A stretch of 64,000 nucleotides of DNA from assembly GCF_900167455.1 (NCBI RefSeq), contig NZ_FUWJ01000005.1, forward strand, positions 186,001 through 250,000, read 5' to 3'. A program made the position numbers and the translations under genes. The notes beneath the pieces were generated by a model. That model was not told the DNA's origin. It searched no databases and was given only the letters and a program-made list of their open reading frames with translations. Positions 9,568 through 18,736 of this stretch are shown here, in pieces. Positions within the stretch are counted from its first letter, which is position 1, and each line of letters starts with the position of its first letter. This DNA comes from Enhydrobacter aerosaccus (GTDB taxonomy: Bacteria > Pseudomonadota > Alphaproteobacteria > Reyranellales > Reyranellaceae).

Positions 9568-10365
9568 TCAGACCTTCTCGGTTTCGCTGGCGCGAGGCTG
9601 CCAGGTCATCAGTCGGCCTTCGACCGCGCTGACGAGAGCATCGAGAACCAGCGCAAAAATCGTGAGCACGATGATGCCGGCGAAGACCGTGTTCACGTCG
9701 AACGTCCCCTCGGCCTGCAGGATGAGGTAGCCGACGCCCTGGGCCGAGCCGAGATACTCGCCGACCACCGCACCCACGAAGGCAAGCCCCACCGCGTTGT
9801 GCAGGCTCGCGAACACCCAGCTCATGGCCGACGGAAGATAGATCGAGCGCAGCAACTGGCGCCGCGAGGCGCCCAGCATGCGGGCATTGGCGATCAATGT
9901 CGGACTCACCTCCCGCACGCCCTGATAGACATTGAAGAACACCACGAAGAAAACCAGCGTGACGCCAAGCGCGACCTTCGACCAGATGCCGAGGCCGAAC
10001 CAGACCGCGAAGATCGGCGCCAGCACGACGCGCGGCATCGAGTTGAAGCCCTTGATGTAGGGATCCATCACCGCCGACGCGGTGGGCGACAGGGCGAGCC
10101 AGAGACCGATGCCCAATCCGAACACCGAACCGATGACGAAGCCGAGGGCCGTCTCCAGCAACGTGACGCCCAGATGGACGAAGATGTCGCCCGACACGAA
10201 CCAGTCGATGATGACCGCCAGGACCTTCTGCGGCTCACCGAAGAAGAAGGCAGCGCGATTGTCCTGCTCGAAATAGAAGGGCGGAATCAGTCCGGGCTTG
10301 GTGAAGACGTACCAGAGCGCGACCAGGAAGCAGAGGATCAGGGTCTGCAGAACGCGAAGCCGCAT
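9568..10365 (-). CDS. ABC transporter permease (SsuC/TauC-type)
   Basis: This is the membrane component of an importer of the nitrate/sulfonate/taurine class. The 265-residue protein has about six membrane helices. The EAA-type cytoplasmic loop that contacts the ATPase is seen at ANARMLGASRRQLLRSIYLP near residue 160. It starts one base after the stop of the ATPase gene and closes the operon binding protein - ATPase - permease. The substrate cannot be told; related systems carry sulfonates, nitrate, pyrimidine precursors or phthalate-like compounds. Confidence 0.9.
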   Translation of the reverse strand: MRLRVLQTLILCFLVALWYVFTKPGLIPPFYFEQDNRAAFFFGEPQKVLAVIIDWFVSGDIFVHLGVTLLETALGFVIGSVFGLGIGLWLALSPTASAVMDPYIKGFNSMPRVVLAPIFAVWFGLGIWSKVALGVTLVFFVVFFNVYQGVREVSPTLIANARMLGASRRQLLRSIYLPSAMSWVFASLHNAVGLAFVGAVVGEYLGSAQGVGYLILQAEGTFDVNTVFAGIIVLTIFALVLDALVSAVEGRLMTWQPRASETEKV

Positions 10366-10366
10366 C

Positions 10367-11185
10367 TCAGGCCGCCCTCTGCCGTTCGTAGGCCTTCAAT
10401 ACCTCCTCCTTCATGGCACCCCAGATCTCCTTGTGAAGAGCCAGGAAGGCGGGCGTCATACGAATCTCGGAAACGTCGCGCGGCCGCGGCAGATCGATGC
10501 GGAAGTCGCCGATCGGGTGCGTTCCGGGACCAGCCGACAGCACCAGCACGCGGTCCGACAAGGCGATTGCTTCCTCGAGGTCGTGGGTGATGAACAGGAC
10601 CGACTTCCTGTCCTCCGCCCACAGCGCCAACAGCTCGTTCTCCATGAGCTGTCGGGTCTGGATGTCGAGGGCCGAGAACGGCTCGTCCATCAGCAGGATG
10701 TCGGGTCGGGTGATCAGCGTCTGCGCCAGCGCCAGGCGCTTGCGCATGCCGCCCGACATCTGGTGCGGATAGCGATCGCCGAACCCGGCGAGCCCGACAC
10801 GGCGCAGCCATTGCTCGCCCTGCTGGCGGGCATCGGCTCGCGCGACACCACGGAACTCGAGGCCGGCGATCACATTGTCGATGCCGGTGCGCCAAGGCAT
10901 CAGGGCATCGGCCTGGAACATGTAGCCGGCCCGCTTGTTCACGCCCTGCGCCGCCATCAGGCGTTCGCCGAAGATGTTCACAATTCCCGATGACGGCGCC
11001 AGCAATCCCGCCGCCACGTTCAGCAAGGTCGACTTGCCGCAGCCAGTCGGCCCAACCACGGAAACGAACTCGCCCTTGGCGACCGTCAGCGTGGTGTTTG
11101 CCACGGCGGTGTAGGCTGCTCCGCCGTCCCGCCCGGCAAACCGGCACGTCACGTCCTCCAGCGCCAGCGCAGGTACGCTACTCAT
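10367..11185 (-). CDS. ABC transporter ATP-binding protein (SsuB/TauB-type)
   Basis: This is the ATPase of the same importer. Walker A is GPTGCGKSTLL near residue 45, the signature is MSGGMRKRLALAQ near residue 143, Walker B is ILLMDEPFSALD, and the switch histidine sits in FITHDLEEA. The length of 272 residues is normal for the SsuB group. It lies between the binding-protein gene (12 bases upstream) and the permease gene (1 base downstream). Confidence 0.94.
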   Translation of the reverse strand: MSSVPALALEDVTCRFAGRDGGAAYTAVANTTLTVAKGEFVSVVGPTGCGKSTLLNVAAGLLAPSSGIVNIFGERLMAAQGVNKRAGYMFQADALMPWRTGIDNVIAGLEFRGVARADARQQGEQWLRRVGLAGFGDRYPHQMSGGMRKRLALAQTLITRPDILLMDEPFSALDIQTRQLMENELLALWAEDRKSVLFITHDLEEAIALSDRVLVLSAGPGTHPIGDFRIDLPRPRDVSEIRMTPAFLALHKEIWGAMKEEVLKAYERQRAA

Positions 11186-11197
11186 CGCTGGGCACGC

Positions 11198-12250
11198 CTA
11201 GCTGTGCTTCTTGGCGCGCTGCGCGAACTCGTTGGTCCAGGTCTCCTCGAGCTTGATCTTGGCCTTGTCGGCCGCGATCTTCGGATCGGCATCGGACAGG
11301 AACTTCAGGCAGTTCTCCATCGCACCCGGCGGCATCATCCCGTCCGGCGAGATCGTCTCGCGCACGCCCGCAAAGGACTTCTCGTAGATCGCGCGGTCGC
11401 CCAGCAGGTACGCCTCGGGCACGGTATTGGCGACATCGGCCGGCGACGCCGTCTGCAGCCATTCGTCGGCACGCACGATGGCGGTGGCGAGCGCCTGCGC
11501 CGTGTTGGGATTCTTCTTGAGGAAGCCGGGCTGCGTGTAGAGGCAGGCGGCCGGGAACGGTCCGCCGAAAACTTCCTGATTGCCCTTGGTCGTGCGCGTG
11601 TCGACCTTGATGTCGATGAGACCCTTGTCCTGCAGGATGGTCAGCGCCGGATCGGTCTGCGACACGCCGTCGACCTGGCCCTTCTCGACCGCGGCGACGA
11701 CCGTCGCCCCGGCACCGACACCGATCGCGATCACATCGCTTGCCTTGAGCCCGCCCTTTGCCGCCCAGCTCAGCAGCAGCATGTGGGTGGACGAACCCGG
11801 CGCACTGACGCCGAACTTCATGCCCTTGATGTCGGCCGGACCCTTGACCTTGGCCGCGATGTCCTTGCGCAGGCCGATAGCGATCTGCATGCCTCGTCCC
11901 ATCAGAGCGAAACCGACGATCGGCTGGCCGCGCTGCTGCATGCGGATCGTGTGCTCGTAGGCGCCCGAGGTCACATCGGCGCTACCGCCCATCAAGGCTT
12001 CGAGCGACTTCGAGCCGCCCTGGAAATCGTTGATCTCGACATCGAGACCCGCATCCTTGAAGAAGCCCTTCTTCTCCGCGATGGTCAGCGACAGGTAATA
12101 CAGAGCCGACTTGCCGCCGACCGCCAGCACGACCTTCGGCTTCTCCGGTTTGCCCTGCGCCCTGGCGATGTAGGGCGCCGCGACGGTGCCGACGACAAGA
12201 GCCGGAGCCGCCGCCAATACCGAACGGCGCCGCAAGTGCAGCTTGGTCAT
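11198..12250 (-). CDS. ABC transporter substrate-binding protein (SsuA/NMT1-type)
   Basis: This 350-residue protein is the periplasmic ligand-binding part of the importer. I start it at the ATG at 12250 because GGGAGGGAAC lies just upstream and the next residues form a signal peptide with consecutive arginines (LRRRSVLAAAPALVV...ARAQG) that looks like a Tat or Sec signal; a longer frame reaching 12310 is rejected. The mature chain has typical NMT1/SsuA features (LSLTIAEKKGFFKDAGLDV and the GGSADVTSGAYEH region). It opens the three-gene operon. Confidence 0.9.
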   Translation of the reverse strand: MTKLHLRRRSVLAAAPALVVGTVAAPYIARAQGKPEKPKVVLAVGGKSALYYLSLTIAEKKGFFKDAGLDVEINDFQGGSKSLEALMGGSADVTSGAYEHTIRMQQRGQPIVGFALMGRGMQIAIGLRKDIAAKVKGPADIKGMKFGVSAPGSSTHMLLLSWAAKGGLKASDVIAIGVGAGATVVAAVEKGQVDGVSQTDPALTILQDKGLIDIKVDTRTTKGNQEVFGGPFPAACLYTQPGFLKKNPNTAQALATAIVRADEWLQTASPADVANTVPEAYLLGDRAIYEKSFAGVRETISPDGMMPPGAMENCLKFLSDADPKIAADKAKIKLEETWTNEFAQRAKKHS

Positions 12251-12354
12251 TTTTTCTGTTCCCTCCCAGGAATGCCGGCAAAACTTGCCGCAACTATACC
12301 TCGCCCGCAACTATCTCCAGCTCGCCGTTCGGTGGGCCCGTTGGCTGGACGCCG

Positions 12355-13218
12355 CTAGCTGAACTTTCTCTCCGTCCACCACGGGAAATAGGATGGCATG
12401 CCGGTGCTGACCTTCATCGGAAAGCGGGCCGGACGCTTCTCGAGGAAGGCGGTCACACCTTCCTTCACGTCGTCCGACTTGCCTCGTGCATAGATGCCCT
12501 TGGAATCGATCTTGTGGGCTTCCATCGGATGATCGGCGCCCAGCATCTTCCAGATCATCTGCCGGTTGAGGGCGACCGACACCGGTGCCGTGTTGTCGGC
12601 GATCTCGCGCGCCAGCGCGTAGGCTGCCGGCAGCAATTCGTCCGGCTTGTGCACCGACCGGACCAGCCGCCCCCGCAACGCCTCTTCAGCCGGAAACACG
12701 CGACCGGTCATCACCCATTCCAAGGCCTGCTGCGGGCCGACCAGCCGCGGCAGGAACCAGCTCGAGCAGGCCTCCATCACGATGGCACGGCGCGTGAACA
12801 CGAAGCCATAGCGGGCGGCGTCCGAGGCGAGCCGGATGTCCATCGCGAGCTGCATGGTCACGCCGACGCCCACCGCGGGGCCATTGCAGGCGGCAATGGT
12901 CGGCTTGAGGCATTCGTAGAGTCTCAGGGTGAAGAGCCCGCCACCGTCGCGATGGCCGTCCAGGCCCGGATCGACAGACCCCCGGTTTTCGGCATTGAAG
13001 GTATTGGCGCCGCCGGAGAGATCGGCCCCGGCACAGAAGCCGCGCCCAGCCCCGGTGAAGACGATCGCCCGAACATCGTCGTCGCGATCGGCACGATCCA
13101 TCGCGTCCAGCAATTCCGAGAGCATCTTGCCGGTGAAGGCGTTGAGCTTGTCCGGACGGTTCAGCGTGATGGTCAGAATGCCGTCTTTGGCTTCGTACTT
13201 GATCTGCTCGTAGCTCAC
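12355..13218 (-). CDS. Enoyl-CoA hydratase/isomerase family protein
   Basis: This is a second crotonase-fold enzyme, 287 residues, on the minus strand. Oxyanion-hole segments are GAGRGFCAGADLSGG and AACNGPAVGVGVTMQLA. The helix around residue 150 (FTRRAIVMEACSSWFLPRLV) carries a glutamate at the expected catalytic position. It ends about 100 bases before the start of the binding-protein gene of the ABC operon, so it could be read together with it, though the gap is large enough for a separate promoter. It is not closely similar to the 7017 gene outside the motifs. Confidence 0.9.
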   Translation of the reverse strand: MSYEQIKYEAKDGILTITLNRPDKLNAFTGKMLSELLDAMDRADRDDDVRAIVFTGAGRGFCAGADLSGGANTFNAENRGSVDPGLDGHRDGGGLFTLRLYECLKPTIAACNGPAVGVGVTMQLAMDIRLASDAARYGFVFTRRAIVMEACSSWFLPRLVGPQQALEWVMTGRVFPAEEALRGRLVRSVHKPDELLPAAYALAREIADNTAPVSVALNRQMIWKMLGADHPMEAHKIDSKGIYARGKSDDVKEGVTAFLEKRPARFPMKVSTGMPSYFPWWTERKFS

Positions 13219-13228
13219 ACCCGTCTCC

Positions 13229-13561
13229 TCACCCCTGATTGATCAATGCCACGCCGCACACGATCAGGACGATGCCTCCGACTTGCCTCAGACCGAATGG
13301 CTCGCCGAACAGGAAGTGCCCCAGCACCGCGACGATGGCATAGGACAGCGACACGCTCGGAAAGGCCACGGACACCGGGATCTTGCGCAAGGCAATGATG
13401 TAGAGAAAGGCGGCGGATCCATAGAGCGCAAGGCCACACAGGGTCGAAGGGCGAAACACCTGGCTGACGAAGTCGGGCGCATCGGCACCCTGCTTCAAAA
13501 GAATTTGGCCGGCGATGCCGGCCAGGATCCCGATGCCCAGCGCTACGTAGTTGACCAACAT
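13229..13561 (-). CDS. Four-helix EmrE/ArnE-like small membrane carrier
   Basis: This 110-residue protein has four hydrophobic helices and the general layout of the small multidrug resistance/EamA superfamily (start LVNYVALGIGILAGIAGQIL; end FGLRQVGGIVLIVCGVALI). It lies 3 bases downstream of a membrane-anchored family 2 glycosyltransferase. In that context it resembles ArnE/ArnF or GtrA-like carriers that flip undecaprenyl-linked sugars across the inner membrane, rather than a drug pump. The role is inferred from neighbours only. Confidence 0.8.
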   Translation of the reverse strand: MLVNYVALGIGILAGIAGQILLKQGADAPDFVSQVFRPSTLCGLALYGSAAFLYIIALRKIPVSVAFPSVSLSYAIVAVLGHFLFGEPFGLRQVGGIVLIVCGVALINQG

Positions 13562-13564
13562 CTG

Positions 13565-14599
13565 TCATGCCCCCGAACGAGTTGGCTCGCGATGCGGATG
13601 CCCTGCCGCTTTCGTATCCGGCGCCGGCCGCTCGACCGCGAGGCCGCCGCTCCCCTCCTCGGCCTTGCGCCGGAAGACCTCGCGCACGAGGTATTGCGGC
13701 TTGCGATTGACGGCGAGGAACATGCGACCGAGATATTCGCCGATCAGCCCGACCACGACCAACTGCACGCCGGCAAGGACCAGCACAGCCACCATCAGCG
13801 AGGCCCAGCCCTGCGGTGGCTTTTGGTCGGAAATCGCCTCGGCGATCACGATCACCGCCGCAAGCGCGCCCAGCGTCCCGAAGGCAATACCGAACAGCGT
13901 GGCGAAGCGCAGGGGAATCACGGAGAAATTCAGGAACATCGACAGCCACAGCCGGAACAGGCGGGAGAGCGTGTAGTTGGACCGACCTTCGGCGCGCGGC
14001 AAATGATGGACCTGCAACCGGCCGACATTCTGAGTGACCTGGAATACCAGGCCGTCGACATAAGGATAGGGTCCTTCGTATCCCGACGAGATCTGCTCGC
14101 GGACAAAGGCCGACAGACAGCGGAAGCTCGACAGATACAGGCCGCGAGGCTTGTCGATCAGATAGTCGGCGCACCAGTTGGTGAAGCGGCTGCCCAAGTT
14201 GCGCCAGGCGGCGTGCTTCTTCTCCTCGTAGTAGGTGTAGACGGCATCGTAATTGCCGTCCCGCGCATATTCGAACAGACGCTTCACCTCGCCCGGCGGG
14301 TTCTGCAGATCGTCGTCCATCGTGATCGCATAGGCGCCCCGCGCACGCGCAAGCCCGGCCATGACGGCGTTGTGCTCGCCGAAATTGCGGCTGAGGCTCA
14401 GCACCGTGACCGGAGCGCCGGGCTGGGCAGCGAGCTGCTTGCAGACGTCGAGGCTGTTGTCGGGACTGCCATCCACAACCAGGACGATCTCCAGTCCGTC
14501 CTCGATCTCGAGGGCCCGCAGGGCGGCAACGAGTTCGCCGATCGTGGCGGCACCGTTATAGACCGGGACCACGATCGAAAGCGCGGGCGCGTCAGCCAT
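13565..14599 (-). CDS. Membrane-anchored family 2 glycosyltransferase (ArnC/GtrB-like)
   Basis: The 344-residue protein begins with a GT-A domain (SIVVPVYNGAATIGELVAAL; metal-binding motif in ITMDDDLQNPPGEV near residue 95). It ends with two membrane helices around residues 230-300, the design of enzymes that load a sugar onto undecaprenyl or dolichyl phosphate. The gene overlaps the upstream methyltransferase gene by 8 bases and is followed 3 bases later by the small carrier. The set suggests synthesis and flipping of a lipid-linked sugar for envelope decoration. Confidence 0.9.
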   Translation of the reverse strand: MADAPALSIVVPVYNGAATIGELVAALRALEIEDGLEIVLVVDGSPDNSLDVCKQLAAQPGAPVTVLSLSRNFGEHNAVMAGLARARGAYAITMDDDLQNPPGEVKRLFEYARDGNYDAVYTYYEEKKHAAWRNLGSRFTNWCADYLIDKPRGLYLSSFRCLSAFVREQISSGYEGPYPYVDGLVFQVTQNVGRLQVHHLPRAEGRSNYTLSRLFRLWLSMFLNFSVIPLRFATLFGIAFGTLGALAAVIVIAEAISDQKPPQGWASLMVAVLVLAGVQLVVVGLIGEYLGRMFLAVNRKPQYLVREVFRRKAEEGSGGLAVERPAPDTKAAGHPHREPTRSGA

Positions 14600-15332
14600 G
14601 GCGTTCGGCCATCAGGATGAGCGAGCCGCCGAACGGCAGACGCAACCCGGCACGAATTGCCCAACGCTCCATGGCCAGCGCCGCCGAGAACAGGCGGTCC
14701 TGCCAGGCCGGAAAGTCGCGGACATCGCTTTCGGCATCCTCTCGCTCGATCAGTCGGTGCAACAGCATCAGGGGAAACAAGAGCATATTCCAGTAGGTCG
14801 ATGACAGCACATGAAAGCCGTGGTTGGCGAGCAGCCGGCGTGCCTGGCCGAGCGTGAAACGGCGCGCATTGTGCACGCGCCTGTCGTGTGCCGACAACAT
14901 CCAGGAATAGGCCGGGAGATTGAAAACGGCGATGCCGCCGGGGGCGAGGCAACGCCGCGCCTCGTCGAGGGCGAGATCTGGCTCGACGCCGGTGTGGCAA
15001 AGGACATCGAGGGACAGATATCCAGCGAGGCGGCCGTCGCCCAGCGGCATTTCGGTGACCGACCCTACCGCCACCGGCCGCCCGGTCTTCGCAGCCGCGA
15101 GCGCCGCGGCAGCCGTGTCGTATTCCAGCCCGATGGTCGCATGGCCGTGCACATCGGACCCGAGCCGCGCCAGCATGCCTCCGGTGCCGCAACCCGCATC
15201 CAGCACCGCCCCCGACGCCGCCGAGCGATGCAGTGCCGCGACAAGAAAGTCGGCGACCAGGAGACGCAAACCGCGATACCACCACATACGGTCCTCCACG
15301 GCATGCATGCGCTCGTACTCGGTCCGCTCCAC
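14592..15332 (-). CDS. Class I SAM-dependent methyltransferase
   Basis: The 246-residue protein has the SAM-binding motif I as VLDAGCGTGGMLARL near residue 45, an acidic motif II region and the post-I motif LDVLCHTGVEPD. The C-terminal third includes hydrophobic stretches (YWNMLLFPLMLLHRLIER) often found in methyltransferases acting on lipid-linked or polyisoprenoid substrates. It is the first gene of the minus-strand glycan cluster and is divergent from the GT-C-like gene, 55 bases away. Confidence 0.85.
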   Translation of the reverse strand: MERTEYERMHAVEDRMWWYRGLRLLVADFLVAALHRSAASGAVLDAGCGTGGMLARLGSDVHGHATIGLEYDTAAAALAAAKTGRPVAVGSVTEMPLGDGRLAGYLSLDVLCHTGVEPDLALDEARRCLAPGGIAVFNLPAYSWMLSAHDRRVHNARRFTLGQARRLLANHGFHVLSSTYWNMLLFPLMLLHRLIEREDAESDVRDFPAWQDRLFSAALAMERWAIRAGLRLPFGGSLILMAERHG

Positions 15333-15387
15333 GCTCGACGCTCCTGCTTGTCGCTCCTTGCCCCGCTTATGATATCTTCGCCCCGCC

Positions 15388-16965
15388 TTGCCAACCGCTC
15401 CCCATAAGCCGCCGCTTCACGCGCCCCGCCTCGAGCAGCTTCTCCTGCTGCCGCTGTTTGCTCTGCCGATCCTGTGGCTCACCGGCTATTTCTTCCCACC
15501 CATCAACCATGATGTGGGCGCCATCCTCGATGTCTCCGGCCGCTGGGTCGCCGGCGAGAGGCTTTATGTCGATGTCATCGACGAGAACCTGCCGCTGACC
15601 TTCATCGTGCACGCCCTGCCGGTGCTGACCGCCAAGGTCCTGCCGGGCGGCGTTCCCTTCTGGTTCACCGCCTGGGTCGTGGCCGGCATCTTCGCCTCGT
15701 TCTTCGCCTGCCGCCGCCTCATCCGGCAAATCCCGTCCGCCGACCACGCGCTGACGGAAGGCCTGCTGCCTCCGGTCCTGCTGTTCCTGTTCACGGTGTT
15801 GCCGAACGAGCATTTCGGGCAGCGCGAGCACATCATGTTCGTGGCCAGCGCGCCTTACCTGTTCGCCTCGATGGCGCGCGCGGAAGGGGCTCATTTCAGG
15901 CCAGGCAGTGCCATCGCTATCGGCCTCGTGTCCGGCGTCGCCTTTGCGCTGAAGCCGTATTTCCTGGCCATTCCCGCCGCGGTCGAACTCTACCTTCTGC
16001 TGCGGCGCGGTTGGCGCGCGAGTCTGTCCGACCTCATGCCATGGTCGATCCTGGCGGTCGCCGTGATTCATCTCGTGCTGATGTATACGGTGTTCTCCGC
16101 CTACGGCCGCTTCGTGATGCCCTTGGCGGTCGAAGCCTACGAGCCGATCGGTGATGCGGGCTGGTGGCAGATCCTGACCGGCAACGTGATGGCGCCGACA
16201 TTGCTGGCGCTGCTGGTCTTCGGTGCCTTCGCCGTCTTCCTGACCCATACGCTCGCTGCCCGCGCCCTGCTGGCCTTCGGCATCGGCGCCGCCGCGTCGG
16301 CGATCTCGCAGGCCAAGGGCTGGCCCTATCATCTCCTGCCCGCCCTGTCGGTGGCGATCCTGCTCGCGGCCCTCACCATCTCCCAGACCGTCGATCGCTT
16401 CCTGCCGATCAGCCGCAGCAGCCATCGCCTGCCGGTGGCGGTCATATCGGCGACGTTGATGGTGCTGCTCTACTTCCAGGCGGCGCTCTACACGCCGCCG
16501 TTCCTCAAGCAGCGCCAATACGAGGATTCGGTTGGCGGCCTCCTGCGGCACATCGTCGAGCAGAATGCGCCGCATCGAACCATCCTCGCGCTGTCGCCCG
16601 GCATCTACCCGTTCTGGCCGATGCTGAACTACACCCGCGGGCGCATGACGATGCGCTTCCTCACCATGTGGGTGCTGCAGGGTGTCTATGCGACCTGTGA
16701 GGATTTTCCGGCGCTCTACAATGCGCCGGACACGATGTCCGACACCGAGAAGTTCGTCTACGACGCGGTTTCCGAAGACTTCGCCCACGGCAAGCCCGAT
16801 CTCCTGATCGTCGACACGATCCCCGGAATTCCCCGCTGCCAGGGCAAGATCTTCGACTATCTCGAGTACTTCCGGCAGAATCAGGTGTTTGCCGACGCCT
16901 TCGCGCACTACGAACACCTGATGGATTTCGATCGCTACCAGATCTACCGCAAGAAGAAGCGCTGA
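15388..16965 (+). CDS. Multi-spanning GT-C-like membrane protein
   Basis: This 525-residue protein has about ten to twelve membrane helices. Near residue 40 it has an acidic loop, INHDVGAILDVSGRWVAG, then YVDVIDENLPL. This resembles the first periplasmic loop of GT39/ArnT-type glycosyltransferases that use a lipid-phosphate sugar as donor. The C-terminal 130 residues form a soluble domain. It faces away from the GT2/methyltransferase operon and probably works with it by transferring the sugar in the periplasm. The start used is a TTG at 15388; no better ATG is available, so the exact start is uncertain. Confidence 0.75.
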   Translation: MPTAPHKPPLHAPRLEQLLLLPLFALPILWLTGYFFPPINHDVGAILDVSGRWVAGERLYVDVIDENLPLTFIVHALPVLTAKVLPGGVPFWFTAWVVAGIFASFFACRRLIRQIPSADHALTEGLLPPVLLFLFTVLPNEHFGQREHIMFVASAPYLFASMARAEGAHFRPGSAIAIGLVSGVAFALKPYFLAIPAAVELYLLLRRGWRASLSDLMPWSILAVAVIHLVLMYTVFSAYGRFVMPLAVEAYEPIGDAGWWQILTGNVMAPTLLALLVFGAFAVFLTHTLAARALLAFGIGAAASAISQAKGWPYHLLPALSVAILLAALTISQTVDRFLPISRSSHRLPVAVISATLMVLLYFQAALYTPPFLKQRQYEDSVGGLLRHIVEQNAPHRTILALSPGIYPFWPMLNYTRGRMTMRFLTMWVLQGVYATCEDFPALYNAPDTMSDTEKFVYDAVSEDFAHGKPDLLIVDTIPGIPRCQGKIFDYLEYFRQNQVFADAFAHYEHLMDFDRYQIYRKKKR

Positions 16966-16974
16966 GCCGCGGCG

Positions 16975-17442
16975 TCAGCCGGCGCCCCACTTGCCCAGCA
17001 CCTTGGCTCGCATCTCTTCCGGGATCTTCTCGACATCCGGCACCTTGAAGACGCCCGAGGCGATGAGCACGATCTCGCCGCCGCACACCAGGTCACAGTT
17101 GCAGAAGCAGAAATTGACGGTGCGCCGGACGATGCGCGCGGTGCCTTCGAGCCACTGACCCAGCCGGGCACCGCGCACGAACTCGGTGCTGAGCGACACG
17201 GTGGGATGAGGCCAGCGGATTCCCGTCGCGTGTCCCGACCCCGCTCCCATCACCATATCGGCGACGGTCACCAGCAGTCCACCATGCGCCCATCCCATGG
17301 GATTGCCATGGCGCGGTTCGAGCGGCAGCCCGACCCTGAGCTTGTCACCCTCGGCCTTGAACCACAGCGGTCCAATCAGGCTGACGAAATCGTCGGTGGC
17401 GTCGAGCTTGCGAAAGCCCTCCGGAATCAGCGTCTGGTTCAT
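16975..17442 (-). CDS. PaaI-family thioesterase
   Basis: This is a 155-residue hot-dog thioesterase that hydrolyses aryl- or acyl-CoA. The active-site region is GNPMGWAHGGLLVTVADMVMG. The ATG at 17442 overlaps the TGA of the upstream thioesterase gene in the form ATGA, so the two are translationally coupled; a longer frame reaching 17607 is rejected on this ground. It is the last gene of a four-gene operon that begins with a MaoC gene at 19185. Confidence 0.88.
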   Translation of the reverse strand: MNQTLIPEGFRKLDATDDFVSLIGPLWFKAEGDKLRVGLPLEPRHGNPMGWAHGGLLVTVADMVMGAGSGHATGIRWPHPTVSLSTEFVRGARLGQWLEGTARIVRRTVNFCFCNCDLVCGGEIVLIASGVFKVPDVEKIPEEMRAKVLGKWGAG

Positions 17443-17882
17443 GTCGGCATTCCTTGCGGAGAGGCGGCGAGCTGTTCGAGGACCGTGCGTACGGTGGGCT
17501 CGAATGGCGTGCTGCGATGGGTTTGTTCGTTCAGGGACACCATGACTGCCTTCAGCACGGCGGTGCAGTTCCCCTGCTCGTCGAACAGGCCATGTCCGAC
17601 GATGCATTTGCGCTCATGGGCCTCGATCAGGCGGGCACAAGCGGTCGCCGTGCCCGGATAGAACATCTGTCTCTTGAAATCGACCTCGAGCCGACCGACG
17701 ACGACGCGGAAACGCGGCAGCCCGCTGCGCACGATCTCGCGCATGTAGGAAACGCGCGCATTCTCCAGAAGCTGGAGGAACGCACCGTTGTTGATATGGC
17801 CGTTGGCATCGAGGTCGGCGAAGCGCAGATGCTCGGCGGTTGCAAAGCCGTAGATGCTGCGGTCGGAAAGATCGAACGCCAT
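17439..17882 (-). CDS. 4-hydroxybenzoyl-CoA-type acyl-CoA thioesterase
   Basis: This is a 147-residue hot-dog protein with the 4HBT signature RFADLDANGHINNGAFLQLL and the usual RVVVGRLEVDFKRQMFYPG strand pair. It starts at the ATG at 17882, five bases after the VOC gene; the longer open frame to 18521 is antisense-like noise inside that gene. Its stop overlaps the start of the next thioesterase. Two different thioesterases side by side suggest that the operon releases one or more CoA products. Confidence 0.88.
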   Translation of the reverse strand: MAFDLSDRSIYGFATAEHLRFADLDANGHINNGAFLQLLENARVSYMREIVRSGLPRFRVVVGRLEVDFKRQMFYPGTATACARLIEAHERKCIVGHGLFDEQGNCTAVLKAVMVSLNEQTHRSTPFEPTVRTVLEQLAASPQGMPT

Positions 17883-17887
17883 CGCGC

Positions 17888-18736
17888 CTAACGCCCGACA
17901 AATTCCAGGGCGAGATTGGCAGCCTGCGACGGCGCTACCAGCAACCGCTCGGCATCGGCCTTGACGATCGTGACGCCATTCTTCCGCAGCAGCGCCTCGC
18001 ACGCCGACAGCGATTGCACTTCTATCCGCAGCAGGGCCGGATGATCGCCCGAACGGGCCAGCGCAATGCCGGGATAGCGGGCGAGATAATCGCGCGCCGT
18101 CATATAGGTGATGGGCTGGGTGCCGGTGTCGATCCTCAGCCCCTCGCCCTCTCGCTGGATGGCGCTGGCGCCGAAATACTTCTCCAGCAGGTCGATCCAT
18201 TTCGCCGGCTGTTCGGCGACCACGGTGACGCCCCTGATGCCGCGTGCGCCGTTGGGATGCCGCGCCCATTCGGGACGATAGACGAATTGCGGCGTCTGAT
18301 GTTCGCACACGAAATAGCCGACCACCGGCATGTGCGTCTTCGGGATGCGCACGGTGCGGAAGCGCGCCTGTTCGAGCCGACCCTCGATCTCGACGGCGCG
18401 CTCGAACGCAAGCGGTGCATCCGGCTCCAGGCCACTGGCCTTGAATGCGGCGTAGGCAACATCGGCGCCATCGGTGGCGAGAGCGACATTGGCAAGACCG
18501 CCGCCGGTTCGCCTCAGCCACTCGCGTCGCTCGGCGTTGAATTCGGTGTCCTCGACGATGCCTAGGATCTCGAAGTAATCGCGCTCGAAGATCATGAGAT
18601 GGTTGGCAGTGCCGAGCTTCCTGTGGAAGCCGCGCGGTTGGACCTGGAAGCCCAGCCGTTCATAGGCGGCTTGGGCGGCATCGATCTCCGCCACCATCAC
18701 GACGACGTGGTCCAGGCCTTTCACTGCCTGCATCAC
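17888..18736 (-). CDS. VOC-superfamily (glyoxalase-like) protein
   Basis: The 282-residue chain starts with GLDHVVVMVAEIDAAQAAYERLGF, the first module of the vicinal oxygen chelate fold, and fits a glyoxalase-like two-module protein. The histidine near residue 9 and the HMPVVGYFVCEHQ segment in the middle supply possible metal ligands. These proteins may be dioxygenases, lyases or isomerases; I cannot choose. Its ATG overlaps the stop of the upstream MaoC gene by four bases, and a thioesterase gene follows after 5 bases. Confidence 0.82.
   Translation of the reverse strand: MMQAVKGLDHVVVMVAEIDAAQAAYERLGFQVQPRGFHRKLGTANHLMIFERDYFEILGIVEDTEFNAERREWLRRTGGGLANVALATDGADVAYAAFKASGLEPDAPLAFERAVEIEGRLEQARFRTVRIPKTHMPVVGYFVCEHQTPQFVYRPEWARHPNGARGIRGVTVVAEQPAKWIDLLEKYFGASAIQREGEGLRIDTGTQPITYMTARDYLARYPGIALARSGDHPALLRIEVQSLSACEALLRKNGVTIVKADAERLLVAPSQAANLALEFVGR

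Noticed and set aside
15367..16917. 516-codon minus-strand frame opposite the GT-C-like gene
   Set aside because: The product is low-complexity Gln/Arg/Asp-rich, while the plus-strand frame has coherent membrane helices.
17439..18521. Extended thioesterase frame of 360 codons
   Set aside because: The first 213 codons overlap the VOC gene in another phase and are arginine-rich noise; the ATG at 17882 fits the family.
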